Of a stretch of 64,000 nucleotides of DNA, positions 1 to 7,269 are shown one piece after another (the first letter of the stretch is position 1; every line of letters starts with the position of its first letter). The stretch lies in assembly GCA_052387735.1 (NCBI GenBank), contig JBQTIW010000035.1, positions 1 through 64,000 on the forward strand, read 5' to 3'. Made by a program: the position numbers and the translations under genes. The notes under the pieces are model-generated. The model saw only the letters and a program-made list of their open reading frames with translations. It was not told the DNA's origin and ran no database searches. This DNA comes from RBC101 sp052387735. GTDB taxonomy: Bacteria; Gemmatimonadota; Gemmatimonadetes; Gemmatimonadales; Gemmatimonadaceae.

Positions 1-168
1 GCGGGCGATACGCGAGGGTGCCCCTGCTGCGACCTCCCCCGTCGGGACAACCGTGACGCTGTCGACCTCGATCTCGGATCCGGCAGGCAGCGGCCGGACA
101 GCCACGGCCACATCATCGGCGGAGTGAATCCGAAGGGCGGGAGGCACCACGCGCACCGGCACCGTCAT
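1..168 (-). CDS. uxaA: Altronate dehydratase, N-terminal fragment (SAF domain), cut by window edge
   Basis: Only the first 56 codons lie in the window; the gene continues past base 1. The peptide begins MTVPVRVVPPALRIHSADDV and continues with VAVAVRPLPAGSEI, then a VTV strand. This is the pattern of the SAF domain that opens altronate (and galactarate) dehydratases, which dehydrate D-altronate to 2-keto-3-deoxygluconate in the cytoplasm. The ATG (bases 166-168) overlaps the TGA of uxaC (165-167) as ATGA, so the two genes are very probably translationally coupled in one operon, and they catalyse steps of the same hexuronate pathway. The catalytic C-terminal domain is outside the window, so a galactarate dehydratase or a stand-alone SAF protein cannot be excluded. 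Confidence 0.72.
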   Translation of the reverse strand, partial: MTVPVRVVPPALRIHSADDVAVAVRPLPAGSEIEVDSVTVVPTGEVAAGAPSRIAR

Positions 169-1628
169 TCCGCGACTCCGGCCACCACCGGCTCGTCGGC
201 GCCCTCCTGGCCAGCGTCGAGCTTGTACGTGTCACGGGCCAGCTCATACGCCAGCGCCCGTGCCATTTGCCGCGCGTCATTGCTGCCCACCACGTGCCGG
301 GCGACGAGGCCAGCAAGGAAGTTGGCATCGACACGACGCGACAAATCATGGCGCGCGGGGATGGAGCAGAAGGCGCGCGTATCGTCGTTGAAGCCCGCGG
401 TGTTGTAGATCCCGGCCGTCTCCGTGGTCCGTTCGCGAAATCGGACCATGCCCTGCACCGAATCATGGAACCACCACGGTGGGCCAAGGCGGACGGCCGG
501 ATAGTGTCCAGCGATTGGCGCCAACTCTCGCGCGTACGTGGACTCGTCGAGGGTGAAGAGGACGAGGGTGAGCCGCCGATCCGTACCGTAGCTGTTGAGC
601 AAGGCGTGGAGGTTGCGCGTGTACTCGGTCGCCACCGGAATGTCACCGCCGGTGTCGGGACCGAAGCGACGCGAGACATCCTCGTTGTGATCGCGGAAGG
701 CGCCGGGGTGGAGTTGCATGACCATGCCATCGTCGATGCTCATGCGTGCCATTTCCATCAGCATGTGCGCTTCGAAGCTGCGCTGCTGGGCCGCGGTGGC
801 GCTTCCCGCTCGTGCCAACTGGAAGACACGCTCAGCCTCGTCAGCGGCGAGCCGCGCCGTGTACGGTTCCAGTACCGCGTGGTCGGTCGACGTCGCGCCC
901 AGGGACCGGAAGAATGCCCGCCGACCGACTATTGCGGAGACAAACGATCCATAGTCGGTGAGCGGCTCACCATACAGCCGCTCCAGCGACGCGAGCGCGT
1001 CTCGCCACCCTGGGGTGGCGATGCGGAACAGGGCGTCGGGACGGAAGCAGGGCAACACGCGACCGTGCCATCCCGAGTCCCGTAGACGCCGATGATGATG
1101 CAGCGGGTCCGTCGCCGCGTCCGTGGTGGTGAGGACCTCGATGTTGAATCGCTCGAACAGCGCGCGCGGGCGAAACTCCGGAGTCGCCAATCGTTCGACG
1201 AGGTGGTCGTAGATGCGGTCGGCGGTGTCGGCGGATAGCGCGATGCGGACGCCAAATACATCGTGCAGCTCGTGGTCGAGCCAGGCGCCGGTCGGCGTTC
1301 CGCGAAAGAGATAGTAGTGATCCGCAAACCGCTGCCACACCACGCGCGGATCCTGCTCGACGATGGTGCCGTCCCGCGACGGGAGCCCAAGCGCATCGAT
1401 GGCAATTCCTTGCGAGTACAGCAGCCGAACGATGTAGTGGTCCGGGACGACGATCAGGCCGGTCGGTCCGGAAAACGGGGCATCGTCCGCCAGGATGCAG
1501 GGGTCCACATGCCCGTGGGGACAAATGAGGGGCAGACCCTGCGTTTCCTCATACAAGGAGCGCGCGATCCGGCGCGTGGCCGGATCGGGATCAAAGAAGC
1601 GATCCTCATGTAGCATCAGAGGTTGCAT
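165..1628 (-). CDS. uxaC: Glucuronate (uronate) isomerase
   Basis: 487-residue protein, close to the usual 465-495 for the family. It interconverts D-glucuronate with D-fructuronate and D-galacturonate with D-tagaturonate, the first step of hexuronate catabolism in the cytoplasm. The amidohydrolase-type metal motif CPHGHVDP is near residues 36-43 (His38 and His40), and the N-terminus MLHEDRFFDPDPATR is typical. The downstream gene is the uxaA homologue, overlapping by 4 bp. A ROK regulator is divergent across about 200 bp that hold an AT-rich palindrome, a natural control point for the operon. ATG at 1626-1628 is a clean start. Family assignment is firm; which uronate is used in vivo cannot be read from sequence. 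Confidence 0.95.
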   Translation of the reverse strand: MQPLMLHEDRFFDPDPATRRIARSLYEETQGLPLICPHGHVDPCILADDAPFSGPTGLIVVPDHYIVRLLYSQGIAIDALGLPSRDGTIVEQDPRVVWQRFADHYYLFRGTPTGAWLDHELHDVFGVRIALSADTADRIYDHLVERLATPEFRPRALFERFNIEVLTTTDAATDPLHHHRRLRDSGWHGRVLPCFRPDALFRIATPGWRDALASLERLYGEPLTDYGSFVSAIVGRRAFFRSLGATSTDHAVLEPYTARLAADEAERVFQLARAGSATAAQQRSFEAHMLMEMARMSIDDGMVMQLHPGAFRDHNEDVSRRFGPDTGGDIPVATEYTRNLHALLNSYGTDRRLTLVLFTLDESTYARELAPIAGHYPAVRLGPPWWFHDSVQGMVRFRERTTETAGIYNTAGFNDDTRAFCSIPARHDLSRRVDANFLAGLVARHVVGSNDARQMARALAYELARDTYKLDAGQEGADEPVVAGVAE

Positions 1629-1660
1629 CTACTGCCCTTCAAGAAACGAATGAACGTGGG

Positions 1661-1685
1661 AATTTGTTCTTGCGCGAAACAAATT
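1661..1685. promoter_or_regulatory. Candidate ROK operator: 8-bp inverted repeat between uxaC and the regulator gene
   Basis: Perfect 8-bp arms AATTTGTT and AACAAATT are separated by 9 bases, in a stretch much more AT-rich than its surroundings. It lies 33 bp upstream of the uxaC start and about 145 bp upstream of the regulator's probable GTG. TTTGTT...AACAAA arms resemble the operator known for XylR, a ROK repressor of Bacillus. Assignment as the binding site of the neighbouring ROK protein is inference. Confidence 0.5.
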
Positions 1686-1828
1686 GGCACGCCAGAGTAC
1701 GACTTGCCTCGGCAAAGCGCAATATCCGCGCGAATCGGAAGGTCGGGGCCAGTCGAGCGTTGCCCCCAAGGCAGTCCGTCGCCCAGCTCTTTCCGCCTCA
1801 ACATGATGACCGCGTCTCGCAGGCCACC

Positions 1829-3049
1829 GTGAGGAAGATCAACACCCGCCGCTTCGTACGAGCGACCCGGTCGACACCGCGTGAGATCAACCGACAGATC
1901 GTGCTGAACCTGGTGCGCGACCACCAGCCCATCTCGCGCGCAGACCTCGCGCGGCGAATGGACGTCGGGCGAGGGATGGTCACGTCGATCGTGGACGAGC
2001 TGATGGAGGAGGGATCCATTTACCAAGGCGCGACGGTCGATGCCCCGCGCGGCCGCAAGCCCAGAATGCTCTACGTCCGCACTCGTGATCGGCTGGTCGT
2101 TGCAGTCGACGTCCGATTCAGCCGGACGTACGTGATGCTCAGCGATTTCAGTGGAACCGCGATCTCGCTCGAGGCTTTCGATACCCTGACTGACCCCCCG
2201 GCACTGGTGGCGGAGCTGGCCTCACGAATCAAGCGACTCCTCGCGACCCACGGCGGTGCGGGTCGGTGCGAGGGCGTCGGGGTCGTGGTGCCCGGCATGG
2301 TCGACCAGCGATTGGGTCGCATCCTCAATGCTCCGCAGCTCGGATGGCGCGATGTGGACATTCGTCAGGCATTGACCGATGCCCTGGGCCTTCCCGTACA
2401 CATCGAGAACGCGCCGATCGCCTGCGCGCTGGCGCACATGTGGCTCGGTCAACAGGGAGGCGATGCGTCAGGAGATTTCGTTTTCGTCACCGTTTCCGAG
2501 GGGGTGGGGGCAGGCGTCGTTGTGAATGGAGAAGTCGTTCGCGGTCGCGGCAGCACAGCCGGTGAGTTTGGGCACGTTCCAATCAGTCTCAATGGACCAC
2601 GTTGTCTTTGCGGATCGACCGGCTGCCTCGAAGCGTACACCTCCAACCTTGCCACGCTTTCGCGGTACCTCGAGCAGGACATCTCTCCTTCACAGACGCG
2701 GCAGTTGCTGCACGACACGGGACTCACGATCGCCGATCTCATCTCGCGAGCGCGTTCGGGCGACACCCGCGCTCATCGAGCGCTGGACGAGACCGCACGC
2801 TATCTGGGCTTGGGTCTGGCGGTCATCGTGAACACGCTCAATCCGTCGGTGATCTTCGTTGGTGGAGAGATCACGGCCGCCTGGGATCAGTTCGGCCCGA
2901 TCATCGCCGCGGAAATCGGCAAGCGGGCATTGACGGATGCGGCAGCCGCAACCCCCATCATTCCGGAGCCGGCTACCGATCATCCGAGGCTTCGCGGAGC
3001 AACGGCGCTCGTGTCCGCTCCCATCTTTGCCGCCCCGCAGCTGGCCTGA
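1829..3049 (+). CDS. ROK-family transcriptional regulator with winged-helix domain
   Basis: A winged-helix DNA-binding domain comes first (INRQIVLNLVRDHQPISRAD, then a recognition helix around DVGRGMVTSIVDELMEEG), followed by a ROK sugar-kinase-like domain. The zinc/fold signature CLCGSTGCLE is at residues 259-268, preceded by GEFGHVP, whose histidine is the other usual zinc ligand. The open frame reaches back to an ATG at 1664, but that extension is low-complexity and crosses the palindrome. GTG at 1829 gives 406 residues, the normal NagC/Mlc/XylR size, so I prefer it. Divergent from uxaC-uxaA, it is probably the repressor of that operon. Effector unknown; a hexuronate or a derivative is the simple guess. 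Confidence 0.88.
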   Translation: MRKINTRRFVRATRSTPREINRQIVLNLVRDHQPISRADLARRMDVGRGMVTSIVDELMEEGSIYQGATVDAPRGRKPRMLYVRTRDRLVVAVDVRFSRTYVMLSDFSGTAISLEAFDTLTDPPALVAELASRIKRLLATHGGAGRCEGVGVVVPGMVDQRLGRILNAPQLGWRDVDIRQALTDALGLPVHIENAPIACALAHMWLGQQGGDASGDFVFVTVSEGVGAGVVVNGEVVRGRGSTAGEFGHVPISLNGPRCLCGSTGCLEAYTSNLATLSRYLEQDISPSQTRQLLHDTGLTIADLISRARSGDTRAHRALDETARYLGLGLAVIVNTLNPSVIFVGGEITAAWDQFGPIIAAEIGKRALTDAAAATPIIPEPATDHPRLRGATALVSAPIFAAPQLA

Positions 3050-3183
3050 GGCCCCAGTCTTCGGTAGGGCCCTCTCGATGGCGCGAATGTTCTACTCCGG
3101 GTGCGCGGGGATCGCGGGACGCGTGGACATGTCGGTTCCATCGCTTGGGGCCCGCCCGGAGTCCCTACGCCGAAACACACAAA

Positions 3184-3206
3184 GTCCCCGCCAGAGTGGC
3201 GGGGAC
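3184..3206. terminator. Hairpin terminator between convergent genes
   Basis: Perfect 10-bp stem GTCCCCGCCA / TGGCGGGGAC with a 3-nt loop. It lies between the plus-strand ROK gene (ends 3049) and the minus-strand gene ending at 3236. Read on the minus strand the hairpin is followed by TTTGTGTGTTT, a U-rich tail as expected for intrinsic termination of the minus-strand gene. It may also act for the ROK transcript. Confidence 0.65.
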
Positions 3207-3235
3207 CGTTGAGGCGACGCAGCATTCGTTAGGCG

Positions 3236-3565
3236 TTAGTCCCTAGCGATGAGCTCGGCGGTTCGTGCATCCCGTCGCGGCGCGTCTTCGGGAGCAATCG
3301 TGGGCACAATCGAAGTGGACCCCGGCAGGAAAGCCGATACCGCGAGCCGGCTGACCGAGGTGAGCAGCGGGATTCCCAAGCCGGTACCGGCTAGCGTGAG
3401 GTTGGCTGCGAGAAGGCGTCCCGTCCAGCGATTTACCAACGCACGATCTCGTGTGAGAATCACGGCCGCGATCGCGACTCCGTTCACCACCAGGAAGGCC
3501 ACGGCTGACCACCGGAACGCCGTCGATCCCACGGCCTCGAGCCAGCTGAGAATTGCAGACTCCAT
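3236..3565 (-). CDS. Small membrane protein of unknown function
   Basis: 109 residues. A strongly hydrophobic stretch at about residues 17-37 (FRWSAVAFLVVNGVAIAAVI) is followed by a basic loop (TRDRALVNRWTGR) and a second hydrophobic region at about 50-75, so two membrane helices are likely. The C-terminal 35 residues are polar and probably cytoplasmic or periplasmic tail. I do not recognise a family. Another open frame overlaps it on the same strand, but only this one has the amphipathic pattern of a real protein. The stop codon lies two bases past a CGTTAGG copy. It stands alone between a terminator hairpin and the LiaF-like gene. Confidence 0.6.
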   Translation of the reverse strand: MESAILSWLEAVGSTAFRWSAVAFLVVNGVAIAAVILTRDRALVNRWTGRLLAANLTLAGTGLGIPLLTSVSRLAVSAFLPGSTSIVPTIAPEDAPRRDARTAELIARD

Positions 3566-3685
3566 GCGCGCTCCCCTGAGTCGGCTCCCGCGGGCCCCAT
3601 GGGTGGGGGGATCGGGGTCGGGGCCTGCGGTCGCCGGTTCTCTTTACGATACGCGTCGGGGGCCGTTCGCGCGAGAGGTTGGGTC

Positions 3686-4153
3686 CTATCCCGGCTTCAA
3701 TCGATTTGTGCGGGACGCCTTGATGCGACGCTGCGCTGCGCGCTTTCCCTCGCCCGCGAGGCGTGCCTCGCATTCCACGCTGCCAAAGTATGCGGTCCCC
3801 TTGAGTCTGATCCGCGGCGCGCCGGGCAACGGCTCGATGGTCTGATCGGGAGAATTCGAGAAGCTGCCCGCGAACGCGTCCCCATCCATTTCGACGAAGA
3901 CGCCGGAGGGAACCATCAACTCGACGGAACCCAAGAGACAGAACACCTCGATGACGGATTCTCCCTCCGGTATCCTGGCCTCGCGTAGATCCAATTCCGT
4001 CGATCCCAAGACACAGGCGATACGCATGTATCGGGGAAGCTCCCAGTTGCCGCGGCGTTCCTGGCCGCTCATGACGGCCAGAATGCCCGCCCGTTCCTTC
4101 ACCTGATGAGCAGGGACGACGGTGTGTCGGTCGGTGTGCGCGGGAAGGGTCAT
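3686..4153 (-). CDS. LiaF-like cell-envelope stress domain protein
   Basis: 155 residues from the ATG at 4151-4153 (TLPAHTDRHTVVPAHQ). The open frame extends upstream, but that part overlaps the preceding alaX gene and is low-complexity. The central region has repeated strands CVLGSTELDLREARIPEGES and FCLLGSVELMVPSGVFVEMD. This is the beta-helix-like repeat seen in the C-terminal domain of LiaF and related cell-wall-antibiotic-response proteins. No transmembrane segment is present, so this is the soluble domain alone. The C-terminus is Lys/Arg-rich (EGKRAAQRRIKASR). It begins 11 bp after alaX ends, probably in one transcript. In Firmicutes LiaF restrains a LiaRS two-component system; no such partner is visible here, so the role is open. 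Confidence 0.72.
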   Translation of the reverse strand: MTLPAHTDRHTVVPAHQVKERAGILAVMSGQERRGNWELPRYMRIACVLGSTELDLREARIPEGESVIEVFCLLGSVELMVPSGVFVEMDGDAFAGSFSNSPDQTIEPLPGAPRIRLKGTAYFGSVECEARLAGEGKRAAQRRIKASRTNRLKPG

Positions 4154-4164
4154 CGTGAGGGACG

Positions 4165-5343
4165 CTATGTCGACTGAACGGAAACGCCTAACGCCTGGCG
4201 CACCACCTGCAGCGCCTCCGCTGCCGGAACGCTCCCCTGCGCCAGACGTGGGGAGCCGCCGCCGCGTCCCCCGGCTTCTGCGAGTGCAGCCTTGAGGCAC
4301 TGGCCGGCATCGACCTCGGAGTCCGCCGAGGCCGCAAGGAGCACAGCTTTGGCCTCATCAAACGTGGCCAGATACGCCGCCTTGGGAAGGGCGGCGAAGG
4401 CGAGGGCAAAGGCGCGCACGTCATCGGCGCGCCCCACCACGCGGCGCTCGACGAGCCAGCGCACCCCGTGACTGTCGGCCCGCAGCGTCTCCCACGTGGC
4501 ACGCGCACGGAAGGTGGCGACCTCCTCTTCGAGCTTGCGCTTGGCGCTTTCGGCCAGCTTGAGCTGCTCGACCTGCGCCGGGACGAGTGTCACGAGCTCA
4601 TCAATTGCCGCGGAAGATGCCACGGCGAGGCGCGTAAGTACTTCATAGTCCGCACGCGCCCGTCGGATCGCGCGCATGCCGCAGAGGAACTCGATGCGAC
4701 CGTTCTTCTTCATCTTCTCCTGTCGGCGCAGGAGTACGGGCCCGATCTCCCCCGTGGCACGGACGTGGGTGCCGCCGCACGCGCTGCGATCAATGTCGTC
4801 GATGGTCACGATGCGGAGCAGGCCGTCTCGGTCCGAGGCCTTTCGCAGTCCACTCACGATTCTCGCGTCCTCGAAGGTCACCAGCACGGACCGATTGGCA
4901 GTGACGATCTCGTTTACGCGGCGTTCCGCCTGCTGAAGTTTGTCGGGTGCAACCGCTTCCACGCTCAGGTCGAGCGTGGCGTAGTCCGGGCCGAAGTGCA
5001 CGCTCACCGTTTCATAGCCGAACAGGTCCGCGAAAACAGCGGATAGCAGGTGCTGTCCGGTGTGTTGTTGCATGTGATCGAACCGACGGGACCAGTCCAC
5101 CTCGGCGTCGACGGTTGCCGCAGTCACCGGGCCGGCGACCACATGAGCCACGCGATCGTCTTCGTCCACCACGTCCACCACAGGGACACCACCTCACGAC
5201 CCCAGGTCGTGGGGTTGTCCGCCGGACGCCGGATAGAAGGCCGAACGATCGAGGTAGAGCCGGCGCCCATCGTCAGCGCGATCGATGACCCGAGCCGAAA
5301 ACCGCGTCAGATACGCGTCGGTGTAGTACAGTCGTTCGGTCAT
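4165..5343 (-). pseudogene. alaX: Alanyl-tRNA editing protein AlaX, interrupted by one in-frame TGA
   Basis: AlaX proteins hydrolyse Ser-tRNA(Ala) and Gly-tRNA(Ala) in trans. The N-terminal part (ATG at 5341-5343, TERLYYTDAYLTRFS) runs to SGGQPHDLGS, then TGA at 5194-5196. The same frame then continues GGVPVVDVVDEDD through the editing-domain motifs HTGQHLLSAVF and DRSACGGTHV to a DHHA1-like tail. The whole is 392 sense codons plus the internal TGA, the usual length of the long AlaX type. The stop replaces the Leu/Ile usually found in the G-T-L-G-G loop and is a TTA-to-TGA change inside a CGTTAGG word. A GTG at 5181 could restart the second part, which keeps the HxxxH and CxxxH ligands. Real nonsense mutation, readthrough and base-call error are all possible. 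Confidence 0.8.
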
Positions 5344-5576
5344 CGCCTGCCAGCGTTGCGGGGCGCCTCGTCCGGGAGGGGAAGGCCCGCGCGACAGCGG
5401 ACGCAGATCATCGCCGCGCCAAAGCCGATGGCGATGCGCCGCCCAATCGAGCCGTGCAGGTGCGCGCTGCAGAGAATCCGGCGGCACCTGTCACACACGC
5501 CGCCCGAGTTGACAGCAAAGGGGCGGTTGCACTCGTCGCACTCGGTGCGGAAGATCGATTTCTGGAAGAACGGCAT
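5340..5576 (-). CDS. Small zinc-ribbon protein
   Basis: 78 residues with three metal-type clusters: ECDECNRPF near residue 12, GGVCDRCRRILCSAHLHG near 25-42, and MICVRCRAG near 56-64. Spacing of the CxxC pairs suggests two zinc sites. A short hydrophobic stretch (IAIGFGAAMI) lies between the second and third clusters. The stop codon overlaps the alaX ATG by 4 bp (ATGA at 5340-5343), so it is co-translated with alaX. I do not recognise a named family. Possible roles are a rubredoxin-like or nucleic-acid-binding accessory protein; this is inference only. Confidence 0.65.
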   Translation of the reverse strand: MPFFQKSIFRTECDECNRPFAVNSGGVCDRCRRILCSAHLHGSIGRRIAIGFGAAMICVRCRAGLPLPDEAPRNAGRR

Positions 5577-5597
5577 CAGGCCCCGGGTAACAGTCGC

Positions 5598-6032
5598 TCA
5601 GCCTTCCAGCGCGACCTCGTCGCCGACGCGGATCAATCCGCCGGCAACGACTTCGCCGAACGCTCCACCTCCCCATGTGTTGAACATCACGTTCCGCAGA
5701 CCGGGGAGCGCGTCGTCCATCTGCTCGCAAGGCTTGGTTTCTCCGCGGATGATGATGCGCACGGTTCCAATGCGCAGAGTCTTGCCGCGCGAGTCCTCGA
5801 GCTCACATCCGCTCACGAGAAGATTCGCGCGCCGCTCCGCCGGATCGATTGAGCCGCCGAGTGCTGCCATGTGTCGCTCCCACGTTTCGCGCGCGATGAT
5901 CGTGACCTGTCGCTTGCCACCGCGATCGGCGTTCCCGGCAATCCCCCGGCCTTCCTCCAGCTGTGCGTCGGTGACGGGGTCCATTGGGCCACGCTTGAAG
6001 CGTTTGATCCAGATCTGTTCGAGACGACCCAT
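5598..6032 (-). CDS. MOSC-domain protein
   Basis: 144 residues from ATG 6030-6032 (MGRLEQIWIKRFKRGPMDPV). The upstream extension of the frame is repeat-derived (see the repeat at 6034-6125). Features of the MOSC domain are present: the Gly-rich loop GIAGNADRGGKRQVTII near residue 30, the strand ANLLVSGCEL, and the conserved cysteine in GETKPCEQMDD that binds sulfur or the molybdenum cofactor in this family. MOSC proteins act in molybdenum-cofactor sulfuration or in reduction of N-hydroxylated compounds (YiiM, mARC). The stand-alone, short form here is of the YiiM-like type. Substrate cannot be inferred. Confidence 0.85.
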   Translation of the reverse strand: MGRLEQIWIKRFKRGPMDPVTDAQLEEGRGIAGNADRGGKRQVTIIARETWERHMAALGGSIDPAERRANLLVSGCELEDSRGKTLRIGTVRIIIRGETKPCEQMDDALPGLRNVMFNTWGGGAFGEVVAGGLIRVGDEVALEG

Positions 6033-6033
6033 T

Positions 6034-6125
6034 GGGAGCGGAGAGCTGAGCACGGGGGAGCGGAGCGGGAGCAGGCAGGAGCCCTTGGAATCACCGCTCC
6101 CGCTGCCCACTCCCCACTCCCCGCT
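6034..6125. repeat. Purine/pyrimidine imperfect inverted repeat
   Basis: The left half is purine-rich, built of GGGAGCGG, GGGGGAGCGGAGCGGGAGC and similar words. The right half is pyrimidine-rich (CCGCTCCCGCTGCCCACTCC, then CCACTCCCCGC). They can pair imperfectly into a long hairpin between the MOSC gene and its upstream neighbour. The C-terminal codons of the neighbour (LQRGVGSGQRER) come from it. Same style as elements at 20203-20262, 29491-29566 and 45235-45293. Confidence 0.55.
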
Positions 6126-6450
6126 GTAGTTCCTTTACGAACCAGGCGCGCTGACCACCGAAGTCGAAGATAAGCACTTCGCCGGGTCCAAACTCAAACC
6201 GTGTGGCGACTTCGTGTGTGGTGCCGGTGTGGTCGGTGTGGAGGATATCGCCTTCCACCCGGTAGACGAGCTGAATGGTCTGACGGTTCTCTCCGACATC
6301 GAACCCGTAGAGCAGGCGTCCCCCTGCGCGAAACTCCATCGAGACGCCGGGGGCGAAGTCGAGGTTTGCGTCGGCCCTGAGGAGGCGCCAGCGACCGAGC
6401 AGCCTCGCCGCAGCCGGTCTGGGGGCCCCTGGCTCGGAGGGCGTGGACAT
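6091..6450 (-). CDS. Small lipocalin-like protein, function unknown
   Basis: 119 residues. After a Pro/Ala-rich start comes LLGRWRLL, then alternating beta strands: SMEFRAGGRLLYGFDV, TIQLVYRVEGDILHTDH, FEFGPGEVLIFDF and AWFVKEL. The pattern 'G-x-W...GxL.Y....Y.v.gd.l.td' is that of small lipocalin-like or META-like beta-barrel domains often annotated as lipocalin family in bacteria. No signal peptide, so cytoplasmic. The last ten residues are encoded by the inverted repeat at 6034-6125 and may not be conserved. Ligand unknown. Confidence 0.65.
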   Translation of the reverse strand: MSTPSEPGAPRPAAARLLGRWRLLRADANLDFAPGVSMEFRAGGRLLYGFDVGENRQTIQLVYRVEGDILHTDHTGTTHEVATRFEFGPGEVLIFDFGGQRAWFVKELQRGVGSGQRER

Positions 6451-6459
6451 GCGGCCAGT

Positions 6460-6665
6460 CTAGCGGTGCGGTGCCCGCTCCGTGAGTGGGCCTGCGCGGC
6501 GAGGTAATAGAGCCCCTTAAGCGCCGGGACGGTCTCGAGGAAGGCGGCCCGGATGTTGAGTCCAAAGAGGACGTCGGCGACGACGAAGGCGGGGGTCGCG
6601 AGGTAGTACGCTCGCACGAGCGGCAGCAACGGAGCATGCGCCGTCGCCCGGTCTCGACGCATCAC
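6460..6665 (-). CDS. Possible truncated or frameshifted small membrane protein
   Basis: From ATG 6663-6665 the first ~57 codons look like true coding sequence with membrane character: LLPLVRAYYLATPAFVVADV then LFGLNIRAAFLETVPALKGLYYLAA. After about base 6500 the frame turns into low-complexity sequence and runs on to 6135 through the coding region of the lipocalin-like gene, where it is clearly a shadow. A one-base shift near 6500 would end it at TAG 6460-6462 after about 68 residues. Proteins of this look usually have further membrane helices, so I regard it as a remnant or a frameshifted gene rather than intact. It follows directly on a strong hairpin (6686-6726). Confidence 0.35.
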
Positions 6666-6685
6666 ACGACGGTCGTTAGGGAGGA

Positions 6686-6726
6686 AACGACAACGCTCAC
6701 GGCAGCAGACCGTGAGCGTGGTCGTT
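6686..6726. terminator. Strong 17-bp hairpin, terminator of the AP2-like gene
   Basis: Arms AACGACaACGCTCACGG (6686-6702) and CCGTGAGCGTgGTCGTT (6710-6726) pair over 17 positions with one mismatch, loop of 7 nt. It lies 13 bp beyond the stop of the minus-strand AP2-like gene and is followed on that strand by TTCC. A CGTTAGG copy (6674-6680) sits beside it. Confidence 0.7.
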
Positions 6727-6738
6727 CCAGGGTGCTGC

Positions 6739-7011
6739 TCAGCTCTGCTTGGACTTGAGCCACTTCACCGCGGCCTTGAAGCCCTTGTCCTTGCCACCAT
6801 GCGAGGCATCGCCGAAGAATGCGCGATGCTTGGGGCGCCAGGCGCCTTCCTTCGTGCGGTGGTAGCCGACGCGTACGAAGTAGCCGTGGGTGCGCGTGGA
6901 TTCCTGGTCGATACGGCTGATGCCAGGGACGGAGGACCCGGAGCTCTTGCGGGTAGCCTTCTTCGCGCCCTTCTTCGCCGTCTTTTTCGCTGCCTTCTTC
7001 TTGGCTGCCAT
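6739..7011 (-). CDS. Histone-like Lys-rich protein with AP2/ERF-type DNA-binding domain
   Basis: 90 residues. Residues 2-24 are a Lys/Ala tail of AAKK-type repeats (AAKKKAAKKTAKKGAKKATR), like histone H1-type C-terminal tails. Residues ~30-88 (GISRIDQESTRTHGYFVRVG then RAFFGDASHGGKDKGFKAAV) match the three-strand-plus-helix pattern of bacterial AP2/ERF-like domains found in HNH endonucleases and small DNA-binding proteins. Very basic and small, it is probably an abundant nucleoid-associated protein. It is monocistronic: a hairpin terminator follows, and an unusual structured intergenic region precedes its ATG. The fusion of tail and AP2 domain is visible directly; nucleoid function is inference. 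Confidence 0.72.
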   Translation of the reverse strand: MAAKKKAAKKTAKKGAKKATRKSSGSSVPGISRIDQESTRTHGYFVRVGYHRTKEGAWRPKHRAFFGDASHGGKDKGFKAAVKWLKSKQS

Positions 7012-7169
7012 GAGGGTCTCGGGCTAGGGTCGCCGGCGGCTCGCGCGCCTAGCGACGACGTTAGGATTTCGGGACCGGGCGGCGGCTTTGCCGGCGGTGG
7101 GGCACCATTATACACGTTATGCCGTGTTTTCGCGCCCCCCTGCCTGACGGGACTCCCGAACGCCCCTGC

Positions 7170-7254
7170 CTCGTAAGGCAAGACAGCCGTTAGGCCGCTT
7201 CGGTCACAATCTCGCCAGGCAGCTGGCGGTGCGACCCTGGTTAGGCCTTACGAG
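7170..7254. other. Structured intergenic segment with 10-bp inverted repeat and TTAGG motif cluster
   Basis: Perfect inverted repeat CTCGTAAGGC (7170-7179) / GCCTTACGAG (7245-7254) encloses 65 bp with a CGTTAGGC at 7188 and GGTTAGGC at 7239. CGTTAGGA at 7059 and CGTTAGAC at 7268 flank it. It lies between the stop of the 7270-7614 gene and the AP2-like gene, so it may be a terminator, a leader or a small RNA. Nothing coding is apparent in 7012-7269. Confidence 0.4.
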
Positions 7255-7269
7255 TCTGGCCAGGGATCG

